DNA of 6,578 nt from Bradyrhizobium sp. (GCA_028290165.1 JAQGKJ010000661.1:1-6578), one strand, 5' to 3'; counted from the stretch's first letter, positions 1 to 6,424 are shown. The notes: a model not told the origin generated them from the sequence alone. Made by a program: numbers and translations.

Positions 1-227
1 TGGATCCGATTGCCGCGAAGTACATTGGCGCTGGTATTGCCTGCATCGGCATGGGGGGCGCCGGCGCCGGCGTGGGTATCATCTTCGGCAACTATCTGGC
101 CGCCGCGGTGCGCAATCCGTCCGCCGCCCAGGGCCAGTTCGGCAACCTGATCTTCGGCTTCGCCGTGACCGAAGCGCTCGGCATCTTCTCGCTGCTGATC
201 GCGCTGTTGCTGCTGTTCGCACTCTGA
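1..227 (+). CDS. atpE: F0 ATP synthase subunit c, start codon clipped by one base
   Basis: This is the proteolipid that forms the rotating c-ring of the inner-membrane F1F0 ATP synthase. The window opens on the TG of its ATG, so 74 of 75 residues are fully encoded, in the frame starting at base 3 and ending at TGA 225-227. The product is two hydrophobic helices joined by a polar loop. The first carries the glycine-rich [10 protein letters not shown] stretch (residues 17-26), the loop carries the signature R38-N39-P40, and the second carries the ion-binding carboxylate E58 in VTEALGIF. The length of 75 aa is normal for alphaproteobacterial c subunits, and nothing essential is missing. The b' gene follows after 30 nt on the same strand, as in the separate F0 operon (atpI-atpB-atpE-b'-b) known from this class; atpB would be expected just upstream, outside the window. 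The identification is secure. Confidence 0.97.
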   Translation, partial: DPIAAKYIGAGIACIGMGGAGAGVGIIFGNYLAAAVRNPSAAQGQFGNLIFGFAVTEALGIFSLLIALLLLFAL

Positions 228-246
228 TCGCTGGATTTGGCCGAAC

Positions 247-251
247 AGGAG
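247..251 (+). promoter_or_regulatory. Shine-Dalgarno for the b' subunit (GTG start)
   Basis: AGGAG lies 6 nt upstream of GTG 258-260. It decides the start of the b' gene. The protein from this GTG begins with a charged, His-rich leader and then the conserved FPPFEKDTF stretch, as expected for the family. Confidence 0.75.
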
Positions 252-257
252 TAGCCG

Positions 258-812
258 GTGGCTGAAAGTCATGGCGACGCCAAGGGCACGACCGCCCACA
301 CCGAAGCAGATGCCCACGGACGCGCGTTTCCGCCGTTCGAGAAGGACACCTTCGCTTCGCAACTGGTGTCGCTGCTGGTCGCATTCGTAGCGCTCTATCT
401 GATCGTTTCGCGAATTGCGCTGCCGCGCGTCGGCAGCCTGCTCGACGAGCGTCAGAAGGCGATCGAGAGCGATCTGTCCGAGGCGCAAACGCTGAAAGAC
501 GCTTCCGACGCCGCGCTGAGGGCTTACGAAAGCGAACTGGCCTCCGCGCGTTCCCGCGCGCAGGCGATCAGCGCCGAAACCCGCGAAAAGCTGAACGCCG
601 TGGCGGAAGCCGAGCGCAAGACGCTGGAAGAGCGGCTCGGACTCAAGCTTGCGGAAGCTGAAAAAACCATCGCCGCGACGCGTGAGGCCGCGATGAGCAA
701 CGTCCGCGGCATTGCCGCCGACGCCGCTGCCGCGATCGTGCAGCGGCTCACCGGCGTCGTGCCCGACGGCAAGGCGATAGACAGCGCCGTCGACGCGTCC
801 TTGAAGGGATAA
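258..812 (+). CDS. atpG: F0 ATP synthase subunit b' (second b-type stator subunit)
   Basis: This is a peripheral-stalk (stator) subunit that pairs with subunit b to hold F1 against c-ring rotation. The gene starts at GTG with a good ribosome site 6 nt upstream and gives 184 aa, the usual b' size. An N-terminal polar extension (about residues 1-23) precedes the conserved [13 protein letters not shown] stretch at 24-36. One membrane helix follows (about 34-53, [18 protein letters not shown]). After that comes a long Ala/Glu/Lys/Arg-rich helix (about 58-160) fitting the dimeric coiled coil, including [16 protein letters not shown]. The C-terminal segment around [11 protein letters not shown] is typical of the family. 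The gene lies between atpE (30-nt gap) and atpF (5-nt gap), as in photosynthetic and related alphaproteobacteria that carry b and b' as separate genes. The symbol atpG (also atpF2, atpX) varies between annotations and should not be confused with the gamma subunit. Confidence 0.95.
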   Translation: MAESHGDAKGTTAHTEADAHGRAFPPFEKDTFASQLVSLLVAFVALYLIVSRIALPRVGSLLDERQKAIESDLSEAQTLKDASDAALRAYESELASARSRAQAISAETREKLNAVAEAERKTLEERLGLKLAEAEKTIAATREAAMSNVRGIAADAAAAIVQRLTGVVPDGKAIDSAVDASLKG

Positions 813-817
813 GCCTG

Positions 818-1303
818 ATGTTCGCCGAACCGGAATTCTGGGTCGCCGTTGCCTTCGTCATCCTGATGGGCGTGTTCGCCTATTTCGGCATCCATCGCAC
901 GGTGCTCAAGGCGCTGGATCATCGCAGCGAACGCATCAAGGCCGAGCTCGACGACGCCCGCCGCCTCAAGGAAGAGGCCGCCAAATTACTTAGCGAGTAC
1001 AAGGCCCGCCGCGCCAGCGCGGAACGCGAGGCACAGGACATCATCGCATCGGCAAAAGTCGAAGCCGAGCGCATCGCATCCGAAGCCAAGACCAAGATGG
1101 AAGATTTTGTCGCCCGCCGCACCAAGACCGCCGAGAGCAAGATCGCGCTGGCCGAAGCCCAGGCGCTGGCCGACGTCCGCGCCGCCGCGGCCGATGCCGC
1201 CGTGACCGCAGCCTCCACCATCCTGTCGCAATCGGTGAAGGGTGAAGTCGCCGACACCCTGCTCGCCAAGGGCATCGCCGAAGTCCATAAAAAGCTGAAC
1301 TGA
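818..1303 (+). CDS. atpF: F0 ATP synthase subunit b
   Basis: This is the second peripheral-stalk subunit, partner of b'. It has 161 aa, starting at ATG 818 with GAAGGG (803-808) as ribosome site inside the end of the b' gene; the gap to the b' stop is only 5 nt, so the two are likely translated together. The N-terminus [16 protein letters not shown] is characteristic. One membrane helix spans about residues 8-24. It is followed by [18 protein letters not shown] and a long charged helix (about 33-125) that would form the stalk coiled coil with b'. The C-terminal [12 protein letters not shown] stretch (129-140) matches the b-subunit end that contacts delta/F1. No lesions are visible. This is the last gene of the F0 cluster here; the F1 genes are not in the window, as expected for the class, where F0 and F1 operons are separate. 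Confidence 0.95.
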   Translation: MFAEPEFWVAVAFVILMGVFAYFGIHRTVLKALDHRSERIKAELDDARRLKEEAAKLLSEYKARRASAEREAQDIIASAKVEAERIASEAKTKMEDFVARRTKTAESKIALAEAQALADVRAAAADAAVTAASTILSQSVKGEVADTLLAKGIAEVHKKLN

Positions 1304-1313
1304 GGTTATTGCC

Positions 1314-1423
1314 GTCGTCCCTGCGCACGGCCTACGCCGCGGCTTCTCGCGTGGCACGATGGCCGACGGCTTTCGTAACGACCAGCAGCGGTGGTTAGGG
1401 GTCCCCGCGTTCGCGGGGACGAC
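1314..1423. repeat. Palindromic intergenic repeat element with inverted ends
   Basis: A 110-bp element fills most of the 150-nt space between the convergent ends of atpF and the secreted-protein gene. Its ends are inverted repeats: GTCGTCCCTGCG at 1314-1325 and CGCGGGGACGAC at 1412-1423, complementary at 11 of 12 positions. The right end is itself a near-perfect hairpin (GTCCCCGCG 1401-1409 against CGCGGGGAC 1412-1420), preceded by GGTGGTTAGGG. From memory, GTCGTCCC(C/T)GCG-type palindromes followed by a GG(T)TTATGGG-like stretch are very abundant between genes in Bradyrhizobium and relatives, so I read this as one copy of a dispersed non-coding repeat. The hairpin may help stop transcription from both sides, but there is no T-run on either strand, so it is not a canonical intrinsic terminator. 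The copy number was not checked. Confidence 0.7.
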
Positions 1424-1453
1424 TGCCTTGGATTGGCCCGCAAGCGCCGCCTA

Positions 1454-2116
1454 TTATTTCTTCTTCTTCGCCACTTTCGGTTTCGGCTCCGGCGCCAGCG
1501 CCTGCGGATCGAAGCCGATATAGAAGATGTAGGAATCGTTGGCCGCGCCCAGCGGCACCGGATAGACTAGGTCTTCGGCAACCAAAGTGAACGGCTCGCT
1601 GGAGTCCTCGGACATCGACACCGTCGTCTGGTAGGCCTTGGTGGCGATGGTCTTTTCCTGCACGCCGCCCTGCACCACGGCAACGCGGAGCGGAATCGTG
1701 ACGCTGGCAGGTGCGCCGGCAGGGCCGGCGATGATGCGGCCCTGAATGCCGATCCGCGCGATGATCTGGTCGCCGGACTTGGTGCATTGACGAGCGGTGC
1801 GGGTGATCGTCGCCTGATAGCGCAGGTCGTTGCCGATCGCCGGCTTGCCCGGAGCGCCCACGGCGTAAGTAGAGGCTCCGGCGCGAATGCTGACGGGGGG
1901 ACAGGTCAAATCGTCTTCGGGTTCGGTGCTAGGGGCAGCACCCTGGGCCGGCTCTTCCGACTTGCCGCCGCCGAACAGGCTCTTGAAGCGATCGCTCAGC
2001 GATTGCGACGACGCCGGCGAGGCCAGCAAGCTGCAACCGATTGCAAGCGAGACCGCGCCCACGATCGCGATCCTCCGGCGCTGAGCCGCCGTCATGACGC
2101 TGTGTCTATCACCCAT
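1454..2116 (-). CDS. Exported protein of unknown function with a Lys-rich tail
   Basis: I do not recognise a named family. The start chosen is ATG at 2116 (MGDRHSVMTAAQRRR), because AGGGAC lies about 6 nt upstream; this gives 220 aa. The open frame extends to 2197, but that would place the start at or upstream of the likely promoter. The N-terminus looks like a signal peptide: Arg13-15, a hydrophobic core at about 16-31 and a possible signal peptidase I site near PASS-QS (after residue 37). A Cys at 28 within AIGC is a poor lipobox. The mature part begins SLSDRFKSLFGGG and has an acidic, Pro-rich linker. A beta-rich domain (about 70-205) follows, with two cysteines, C72 and C111, that could form a disulfide. 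It ends in PEPKPKVAKKKK. A periplasmic or envelope location is inferred. The gene is convergent with atpF and separated from it by the repeat element. Confidence 0.8.
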   Translation of the reverse strand: MGDRHSVMTAAQRRRIAIVGAVSLAIGCSLLASPASSQSLSDRFKSLFGGGKSEEPAQGAAPSTEPEDDLTCPPVSIRAGASTYAVGAPGKPAIGNDLRYQATITRTARQCTKSGDQIIARIGIQGRIIAGPAGAPASVTIPLRVAVVQGGVQEKTIATKAYQTTVSMSEDSSEPFTLVAEDLVYPVPLGAANDSYIFYIGFDPQALAPEPKPKVAKKKK

Positions 2117-2167
2117 GCGATGTCCCTGGCCCTTAACTGTTCTGACCATCCTGCCCCCGGGGGCCGG

Positions 2168-2197
2168 GTTATAACAGCGCAATGGCGGCGAACCCAA
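2168..2197 (-). promoter_or_regulatory. Candidate sigma70-type promoter for the exported-protein gene
   Basis: On the - strand, TTGGGT (2192-2197) and TATAAC (2168-2173) are separated by 18 nt. The -10 matches the consensus at 5 of 6 positions and the -35 at 3 of 6. Transcription would start near 2161, leaving a leader of about 45 nt before ATG 2116. This agrees with the downstream start being the real one. The call is motif-based only. Confidence 0.35.
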
Positions 2198-2236
2198 GGC
2201 ACTCGAACCACATGCGCCACAATCCGAAAAACAGGG

Positions 2237-2824
2237 TTAGCCGCGAAAATCCTCATGCAGGAGACCGAACAGCAAATGGTCCTGCCAGACCCCATTGATG
2301 CAGAGATAGCGCCGCGCCAGGCCCTCGCGGGCAAAACCGCATTTCTCCAGCACCCGAATCGAGGGCGCATTGGAGGGGATGCAGGCGGCCTCGATGCGAT
2401 GCAGATTGAGTTCGCCGAACAGCGACGGCAGCAGCACGCGCAGCGCCGCCGTCATGTAGCCGCGATGCGCATGCGGTTGCCCGACCCAGTAGCCGATGGT
2501 GCCGGCCTGCACGATGCCGCGACGGACGTTGGCGAGCGTGACGCCGCCGATCATGGCGCCATCTGATTCGCGAAATACGATGAATGGATAGGACCGGTCG
2601 GCGGCAATGTCTTCGGCATAGCGGCGCAGCCGCCGCCGGAATCCGGAGCGGGTCAGGTCGTCGGACGGCCAGATCGGTTCCCACGGCGTCAAATATTCGC
2701 GGCTATATTCGCGCAAATGCACCCATTGCAGAAAATCCGACATCTGCGGCGCGCGCAGCAACAGGCCATGGCCGCGCGGGGCAAGCGCGGCAGGTCCGCT
2801 GGATGGAAGCCGAAACAGGGCCAT
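2237..2824 (-). CDS. GNAT family N-acetyltransferase, RimJ/RimL type
   Basis: This is a 195-aa acetyl-CoA-dependent N-acetyltransferase of the RimJ/RimL branch, whose founding members acetylate N-termini of ribosomal proteins; the substrate here cannot be told from sequence. The GNAT core is visible in order. Strands around FIVFRESDGAMIGGVTLANV (81-100) come first. GTIGYWVGQPHAHRGYMTAA (108-127) follows and corresponds to motif A, the acetyl-CoA pyrophosphate loop. NLHRIEAACIPSNAPSIRVL (140-159) and EKCGF (160-164) form the motif B region. The ending GVWQDHLLFGLLHEDF is typical of this branch. The start at ATG 2824 has GGGGAG about 8 nt upstream. It lies 48 nt downstream of the peptidase gene on the same strand, with no clear terminator between, so it is probably the third gene of the thrC transcript. 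The frame is intact, unlike its two upstream partners. Confidence 0.9.
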   Translation of the reverse strand: MALFRLPSSGPAALAPRGHGLLLRAPQMSDFLQWVHLREYSREYLTPWEPIWPSDDLTRSGFRRRLRRYAEDIAADRSYPFIVFRESDGAMIGGVTLANVRRGIVQAGTIGYWVGQPHAHRGYMTAALRVLLPSLFGELNLHRIEAACIPSNAPSIRVLEKCGFAREGLARRYLCINGVWQDHLLFGLLHEDFRG

Positions 2825-2872
2825 TTGTGATACTCCCCGTGACCGAAGCCTAATCTAGGCGCCGCCTTCGTC

Positions 2873-4162
2873 CTAGTGAAGGCGGGCCTTGACCTTCGAT
2901 CGGGTCAATCCTTCCGCAAAAGTCACCGCCGTGTCCAGCCCCCTGCCGCTGCCGAGCGCGACGACCGCCGGCCGGCTGCGCGACAGCAGCCCCCGCGCGG
3001 CGTCCCGCGTCGATTCCACGCTCACGGCATCGATCCGGGCGACCAGCTCTTCCACCGTCAGCGGGCGTCCATAGGCCAGCACGTGCCGCGCCAGCTGTTC
3101 GGCGCGCGAGCTGCAGCTTTCGAGCGCCATCAACAACCCCGCCTTCATCTGCGCCTTGGCGCGCGCCACCTCGGCTTCGGTCAAGGTTTCCACCGCGTCG
3201 TTGATGACATCGACGATCACCTCCATCATCTCGGGTGCATCGCCTGGATCGGTGCCGGTATAGAGCCCGAAGAATCCGGTGTCGGTGTAGGGCGCATGGA
3301 ACGTGTAGATCGAGTAGCACAGCCCGCGCTTTTAGCGCACTTCCTGGAACAGCCGCGACGACATCCCGCCGCCGAGCGTGTTGGTGAAGACCTGGAGCGA
3401 AAATAGCGATAGATCGGTTTGCGGCACGCCTTCCAGCGCCAGCGTCAGATGCGCCTGTTCGAGCTCGCGATGCACGACGCGGGAGCCGCCCTTGCCGAAC
3501 ATCGCGGCCTGCGGCTTCGGCGCCGCCGTGCCCTCGAAACTCGCGAAGCGTTGTGTCACTTCCTCGACCACGCGCTTGTGATCGACCGCGCCCGCCGCCG
3601 CCACCACCATGTCCGGTCCGCGATAATGGGTGGAGAGATAGCCGCGCAGCATGTCGCGATCGAAGCGCTTCAGCGTCTTTGCCGTGCCCAGCAGGGAGCG
3701 CCCCATCGGCTGGTCCGGAAAACACAATTCGTTGAGATGCTCGAACACGACGTCGTCGGGCGTATCCTGCGCAGCGCCGATCTCCTGCACGATGACACTC
3801 TTTTCGCGCTCCAGTTCGTCCGGCACGAATGACGGATTGGCGAGAATGTCGGAGAGCACATCGAGTGCCAGCGGCACGTCGGCCTTCATCACCCGCGCAT
3901 AATAGGCGGTGGTTTCAGTAGAGGTGCCGGCGTTGAGATCGCCGCCGACCGCCTCGATCTCCTCGACGATCTCGCGCGAGGACCGCCGCGTGGTACCCTT
4001 GAAGGCCATGTGTTCCAGCAAATGCGAGATGCCGTGCTCGTTCGACTTTTCGTCGCGGCCGCCGACGCCGGCCCACACGCCGAGCGCCGCGGTTTCCAGA
4101 TGCGGCATGGTGTCGGTAATCACCGTGAGGCCGGAGGGAAGCTTGGTAACGTCGACGCTCAT
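2873..4162 (-). pseudogene. M16 family zinc peptidase, interrupted by one in-frame TAA
   Basis: The reading frame is 430 codons including the terminal TAG and encodes an M16B (processing-peptidase-like) metalloprotease, intact except for TAA at 3332-3334 (codon 277). The N-terminal catalytic domain has the zinc motif H47-L-L-E50-H51 and the third ligand E127 in VIVQEIG, at the family's usual spacing. The stop falls in the second domain, between GGGMSSRLFQEVR (264-276) and KRGLCYSIYTFHAPYTDTGF. The family normally has Glu there (REKRGL), so GAA to TAA (G to T on the coding strand; + strand base 3334) explains it without any frameshift. The truncated 276-aa product would keep the metal site but lose most of domain 2, which family knowledge assigns to substrate binding. 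A downstream ATG (3229) could only restart at codon 312. Its ATG overlaps the thrC stop by 4 nt (ATGA), so translation is probably coupled. It could be a real pseudogene or a sequence error. Confidence 0.88.
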
Positions 4163-5577
4163 CCGGCAACTCCTTGCTTCGCGGCGCGGCTCACCGAGCG
4201 CACGAACGTTTCGATTTCAACCTGATCGTTCTTCATGACCTTGATGTGCTCCGGCTTGGTCATCAAACCCTCAAGCCAGGGCGGCAGTTCCGGACGCACG
4301 CCGCAGGCGGCCTCGACCGCATCGGGAAACTTCGCCGCATGCGCGGTGGACAGCACAATGTTGGGAATTTTCGAATCCGAGGTGTCGCGATCGGCCACCG
4401 CCAGGGCGACCGCGGTATGCGGATCGACGAGATCGCCGGCCTCGCGCCAAGCGGCGCGGATGGCGGCGCTGGTTTCGGTCTCGTCCGCCCGCCCGGCATC
4501 GAATTCCTCCCGGATCGCGGCAAGCGTCGCATCCGGCAGCACGAAACGCCCCGATTGTTTCAGCGACGCCATCAGGCGGCGAACGGTGCCGGCGTCGCGC
4601 CGGCCAGCCTCGAACAACAGCCGCTCGAAATACGAGGAAACCTGGATGTCCATCTACGGTGAGGCGGAGGCGTGCACCTCGCGCACTTCGTAGATGCCGG
4701 TCTTGAGCGTGCGCGGCAGGATATCGTTTACGTTGGCGGCGATCCGCAAAGACCGGATCGGCAGCCCCATGCGCTTCGCCACATAGCCCGCAAAAATGTC
4801 GCCGAAATTCCCGGTCGGGACGGTGAAGTCCACCGTTCTTGCCGGCGCGCCAAGCGCGACCGCGGAGGTGAAATAATACACCACCTGGGCCACGATCCGC
4901 GCCCAGTTGATGGAATTGACGCCCGACAGCGCGACCGCGTCGCGAAAGCCGTGATGATTGAACAGGCCCTTCACGATCGCCTGGCAATCATCAAAGGTGC
5001 CTTCGATGGCGAGCGCGTGAACATTGTCGGCGGCCGACGTCGTCATCATCCGCCGCTGCACGTCGGAGATCCGGCCGTGCGGGAACAGCACGATCAGGTC
5101 GACATTGCTCAGGCCCGCGAACGCATCGACCGCCGCACCCCCGGTATCGCCCGAGGTTGCGACCACGATGGTCGTGCGCTGCGCGCGCTGCGCCAGCACA
5201 TGGTCCATCAGCCGCGAGATCAGCTGCATCGCCACGTCCTTGAACGCGAGCGTTGGGCCGTGAAACAGCTCCAGCACGAATTGATGCGGCCCGATCTGAC
5301 GAAGCGGAACCACGGCGGGATGGCGAAATGTAGCGTAGGCCTCGTTCGCCATGCGGCCGAGATCGGCGTCAGGAATCTCGCCGCCGACAAACGGGCGGAT
5401 CACATCGACGGCGACCTCCCAATACGGCCGGCCAAAGAATCCGGCGATGGTTTCACGCGAAAGCTGCGGCCAGGCTTCGGGCACGTAGAGACCGCCGTCG
5501 CGGGCAAGCCCGGTCAGCATCACGTCGCAGAACCCTAAGGCCGGGGCCTCCCCCCTTGTCGAAATATACCGCGTCAA
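4159..5577 (-). pseudogene. thrC: Threonine synthase, interrupted by one in-frame TAG
   Basis: Threonine synthase converts O-phosphohomoserine to threonine using pyridoxal phosphate, the last step of threonine synthesis. The frame runs 473 codons including the stop, about the normal size. From the TTG start it reads MTRYISTRGEAPALGF. The PLP lysine is K113 in GPTLAFKD. The phosphate-binding loop is TSGDTGGAA (141-149). NSINWARI (221-228) and VPTGNFGDI (253-261) follow. A TAG at 4654-4656 (codon 308) interrupts the motif that normally reads SPSMDIQVSSNFER; here it is SP-stop-MDIQVSSYFER. TCG to TAG (C to A on the coding strand) is the simplest cause. Both halves are in the same frame and the rest is well preserved. 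A restart at the next codon (ATG 4653) is possible, but the 164-aa fragment would lack the cofactor lysine. The 307-aa fragment would lack the C-terminal third. The neighbouring peptidase gene overlaps by 4 nt. Confidence 0.9.
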
Positions 5578-5581
5578 ACCG

Positions 5582-5587
5582 CCCTCC
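5582..5587 (-). promoter_or_regulatory. Shine-Dalgarno deciding the thrC TTG start
   Basis: On the - strand, GGAGGG at 5587-5582 stands 4 nt before TTG 5577-5575. That TTG encodes the first residue of TRYISTRGEAP, where family members normally begin MTRYIS. The upstream in-frame TTG at 5589 overlaps the ribosome site itself and is less likely. Confidence 0.55.
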
Positions 5588-5615
5588 AAAGGCCTGCGTC
5601 TCCCGCCAAGCCTTT
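5588..5615 (-). other. Weak inverted repeat just upstream of the thrC ribosome site
   Basis: AAAGGC (5588-5593) and GCCTTT (5610-5615) could form a 6-bp stem with a 16-nt loop in the thrC leader RNA, immediately before GGAGGG. It might influence ribosome access. It is short enough to occur by chance. Confidence 0.25.
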
Positions 5616-5642
5616 GATCAGAATGAATTATTTATCTTCGTC

Positions 5643-5665
5643 GGTGCCGAAGCCGGGGCGGCACC
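5643..5665. other. Perfect 7-bp stem-loop in the divergent intergenic region
   Basis: GGTGCCG (5643-5649) and CGGCACC (5659-5665) are perfectly complementary, with a 9-nt loop. It sits between divergent thrC and the methyltransferase pseudogene. On the - strand it would lie in or upstream of the thrC leader. Neither side is followed by a proper T-run, so it is not a clear terminator. It may be an operator-like site or part of a repeat. Confidence 0.35.
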
Positions 5666-5667
5666 AT

Positions 5668-5696
5668 AAAGCGTTTTCAGCGGAATGGGAAATGCC
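5668..5696. repeat. Possible degenerate copy of a dispersed AAAGCGTTTTC repeat
   Basis: AAAGCGTTTTCAGCGGAATG and the following bases resemble, from memory, a short intergenic repeat common in Rhizobiales (AAAGCGTTTTCGAGCGAAGT, then usually ACCGGTTCGC). The copy here is diverged and seems to lack its second half. This is recognition only. Confidence 0.35.
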
Positions 5697-5700
5697 AACA

Positions 5701-6324
5701 ATGGCAGAATCCGGGGGAATGACGCACCTGGCAGACCGCATCATTGCACACTACGAGAAACACGCGACCGCGTGGGCTAGCGACCGCCAGAACAGCGGCT
5801 GGATCGCACGACCGCTTCATCGACAGTTTATCGGCAGGCCCAAGGGTCCTCGACCTTGGCTGTAGCCCGGGACGGCCTGTTGCCAAGCATATGCACGAGC
5901 GCGGCCTGCACGTGACCGGCGTCGATTCCTCTCCCACCATGATCTCGCTTTGCCAGCGCCATCTACCCAGCCACGAGTGGATCGTAGCCGACATGTGACG
6001 GCTGTCGCTGGGCCGCCGCTTCGACGCTATCCTGGCCTGGGACAGCTTCTTTCACCTCGACCACGATAGCCAACGTCGAATGTTTGCGGTGTTTGCCGAG
6101 CACGCATCCGCCGGCGCGGCACTGATGTTCAACAGCGGACCCGAACACGGGAGGGGATCGGCACCTATCGTGGCGACCCCCTGTATCATGCGAGCCTGGC
6201 GCCCGATGAATACCGGGCGCTGGCGAACCGGTTCGGTTTCGAGGTGATCGAGCATGTTGCCAATGATGCGCGCGTGGGGGGACGGACGGTGTGGCTCTGC
6301 AAGAGACGCGAAGATTCATGCTGA
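5701..6324 (+). pseudogene. Class I SAM-dependent methyltransferase, broken by two frameshifts and a stop
   Basis: Three pieces in different frames together spell one methyltransferase of about 200 aa. Piece 1 (from ATG 5701 or 5719) reads MTHLADRIIAHYEKHATAW and DRQNSGW, up to about 5802. Piece 2, shifted to the next frame from about 5807, contains HDRFIDSL, the SAM-binding motif I VLDLGCSPGRPVAKHM (usual GCGPG is GCSPG) and HVTGVDSSPTMISLC with the acidic residue after strand 2. It then meets TGA at 5996-5998 in ADM-stop-RLSLGRRFDA; CGA to TGA would explain it. Piece 2 continues through ILAWDSFFHLDHDSQRRMF to NSGPEHG near 6150. A net one-base deletion around 6149-6158 returns the frame to that of piece 1, with GTYRGDPLYHASLAPDEYRA and GGRTVWLCKRR, ending at TGA 6322. 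The substrate cannot be inferred. With three lesions the gene is almost certainly dead, unless the sequence itself is faulty. Confidence 0.82.
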
Positions 6325-6393
6325 CGGCGCGCCCGTTGCCGTTCTTGCGAACGCTGGTAGTGTCTGGCGTCAAGCGGCCGAGACCGGCTATGA

Positions 6394-6407
6394 CCCGCTG
6401 AAGCGGG
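6394..6407 (+). other. Small hairpin before the miniprotein gene
   Basis: CCCGC (6394-6398) and GCGGG (6403-6407) enclose a TGAA loop, two bases before the ribosome site of the small membrane-protein gene. The stem is short but GC-rich. The rest of 6325-6424 shows no other feature. Confidence 0.3.
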
Positions 6408-6409
6408 GC

Positions 6410-6415
6410 GGAGGA
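6410..6415 (+). promoter_or_regulatory. Strong Shine-Dalgarno for the 43-aa membrane protein
   Basis: GGAGGA stands 9 nt before ATG 6425. It supports this short frame as a real gene and selects this ATG over the longer open frame that begins at 6254, whose upstream part is out-of-frame methyltransferase sequence. Confidence 0.65.
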
Positions 6416-6424
6416 AGCAGCACC

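Noticed and set aside
2032..2035. Lipoprotein call for the exported protein from Cys28
   Set aside because: The preceding residues AIG do not fit a lipobox well (Ala at -3), and a signal peptidase I site lies further on.
2153..2164. Perfect 12-bp palindrome GCCCCCGGGGGC
   Set aside because: It has no loop and no T-run. It could be a binding site, but such GC palindromes arise easily in this base composition.
2117..2197. Longer N-terminus for the exported protein (start at 2197)
   Set aside because: It would push the signal peptide 27 residues inward and overlap the candidate promoter. The ATG at 2116 has a better ribosome site.
2200..2236. tRNA-like T-arm (GGTTCGAGT) on the - strand
   Set aside because: The flanking bases do not form the 5-bp T stem, and no acceptor or anticodon arm can be built.
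2850..3725. Long open frame on the - strand offset from the peptidase frame
   Set aside because: It overlaps the peptidase coding sequence in another frame, is rich in Arg/Gly/Ala as expected of an off-frame high-GC translation, and carries no recognisable motif.
3332..4656. Stop-codon reassignment or programmed readthrough explaining both internal stops
   Set aside because: TAA, TAG and TGA all serve as normal terminators in this window (TAA ends b', TAG ends the peptidase frame, TGA ends atpE and thrC), and the two internal stops differ. No recoding signal is visible.
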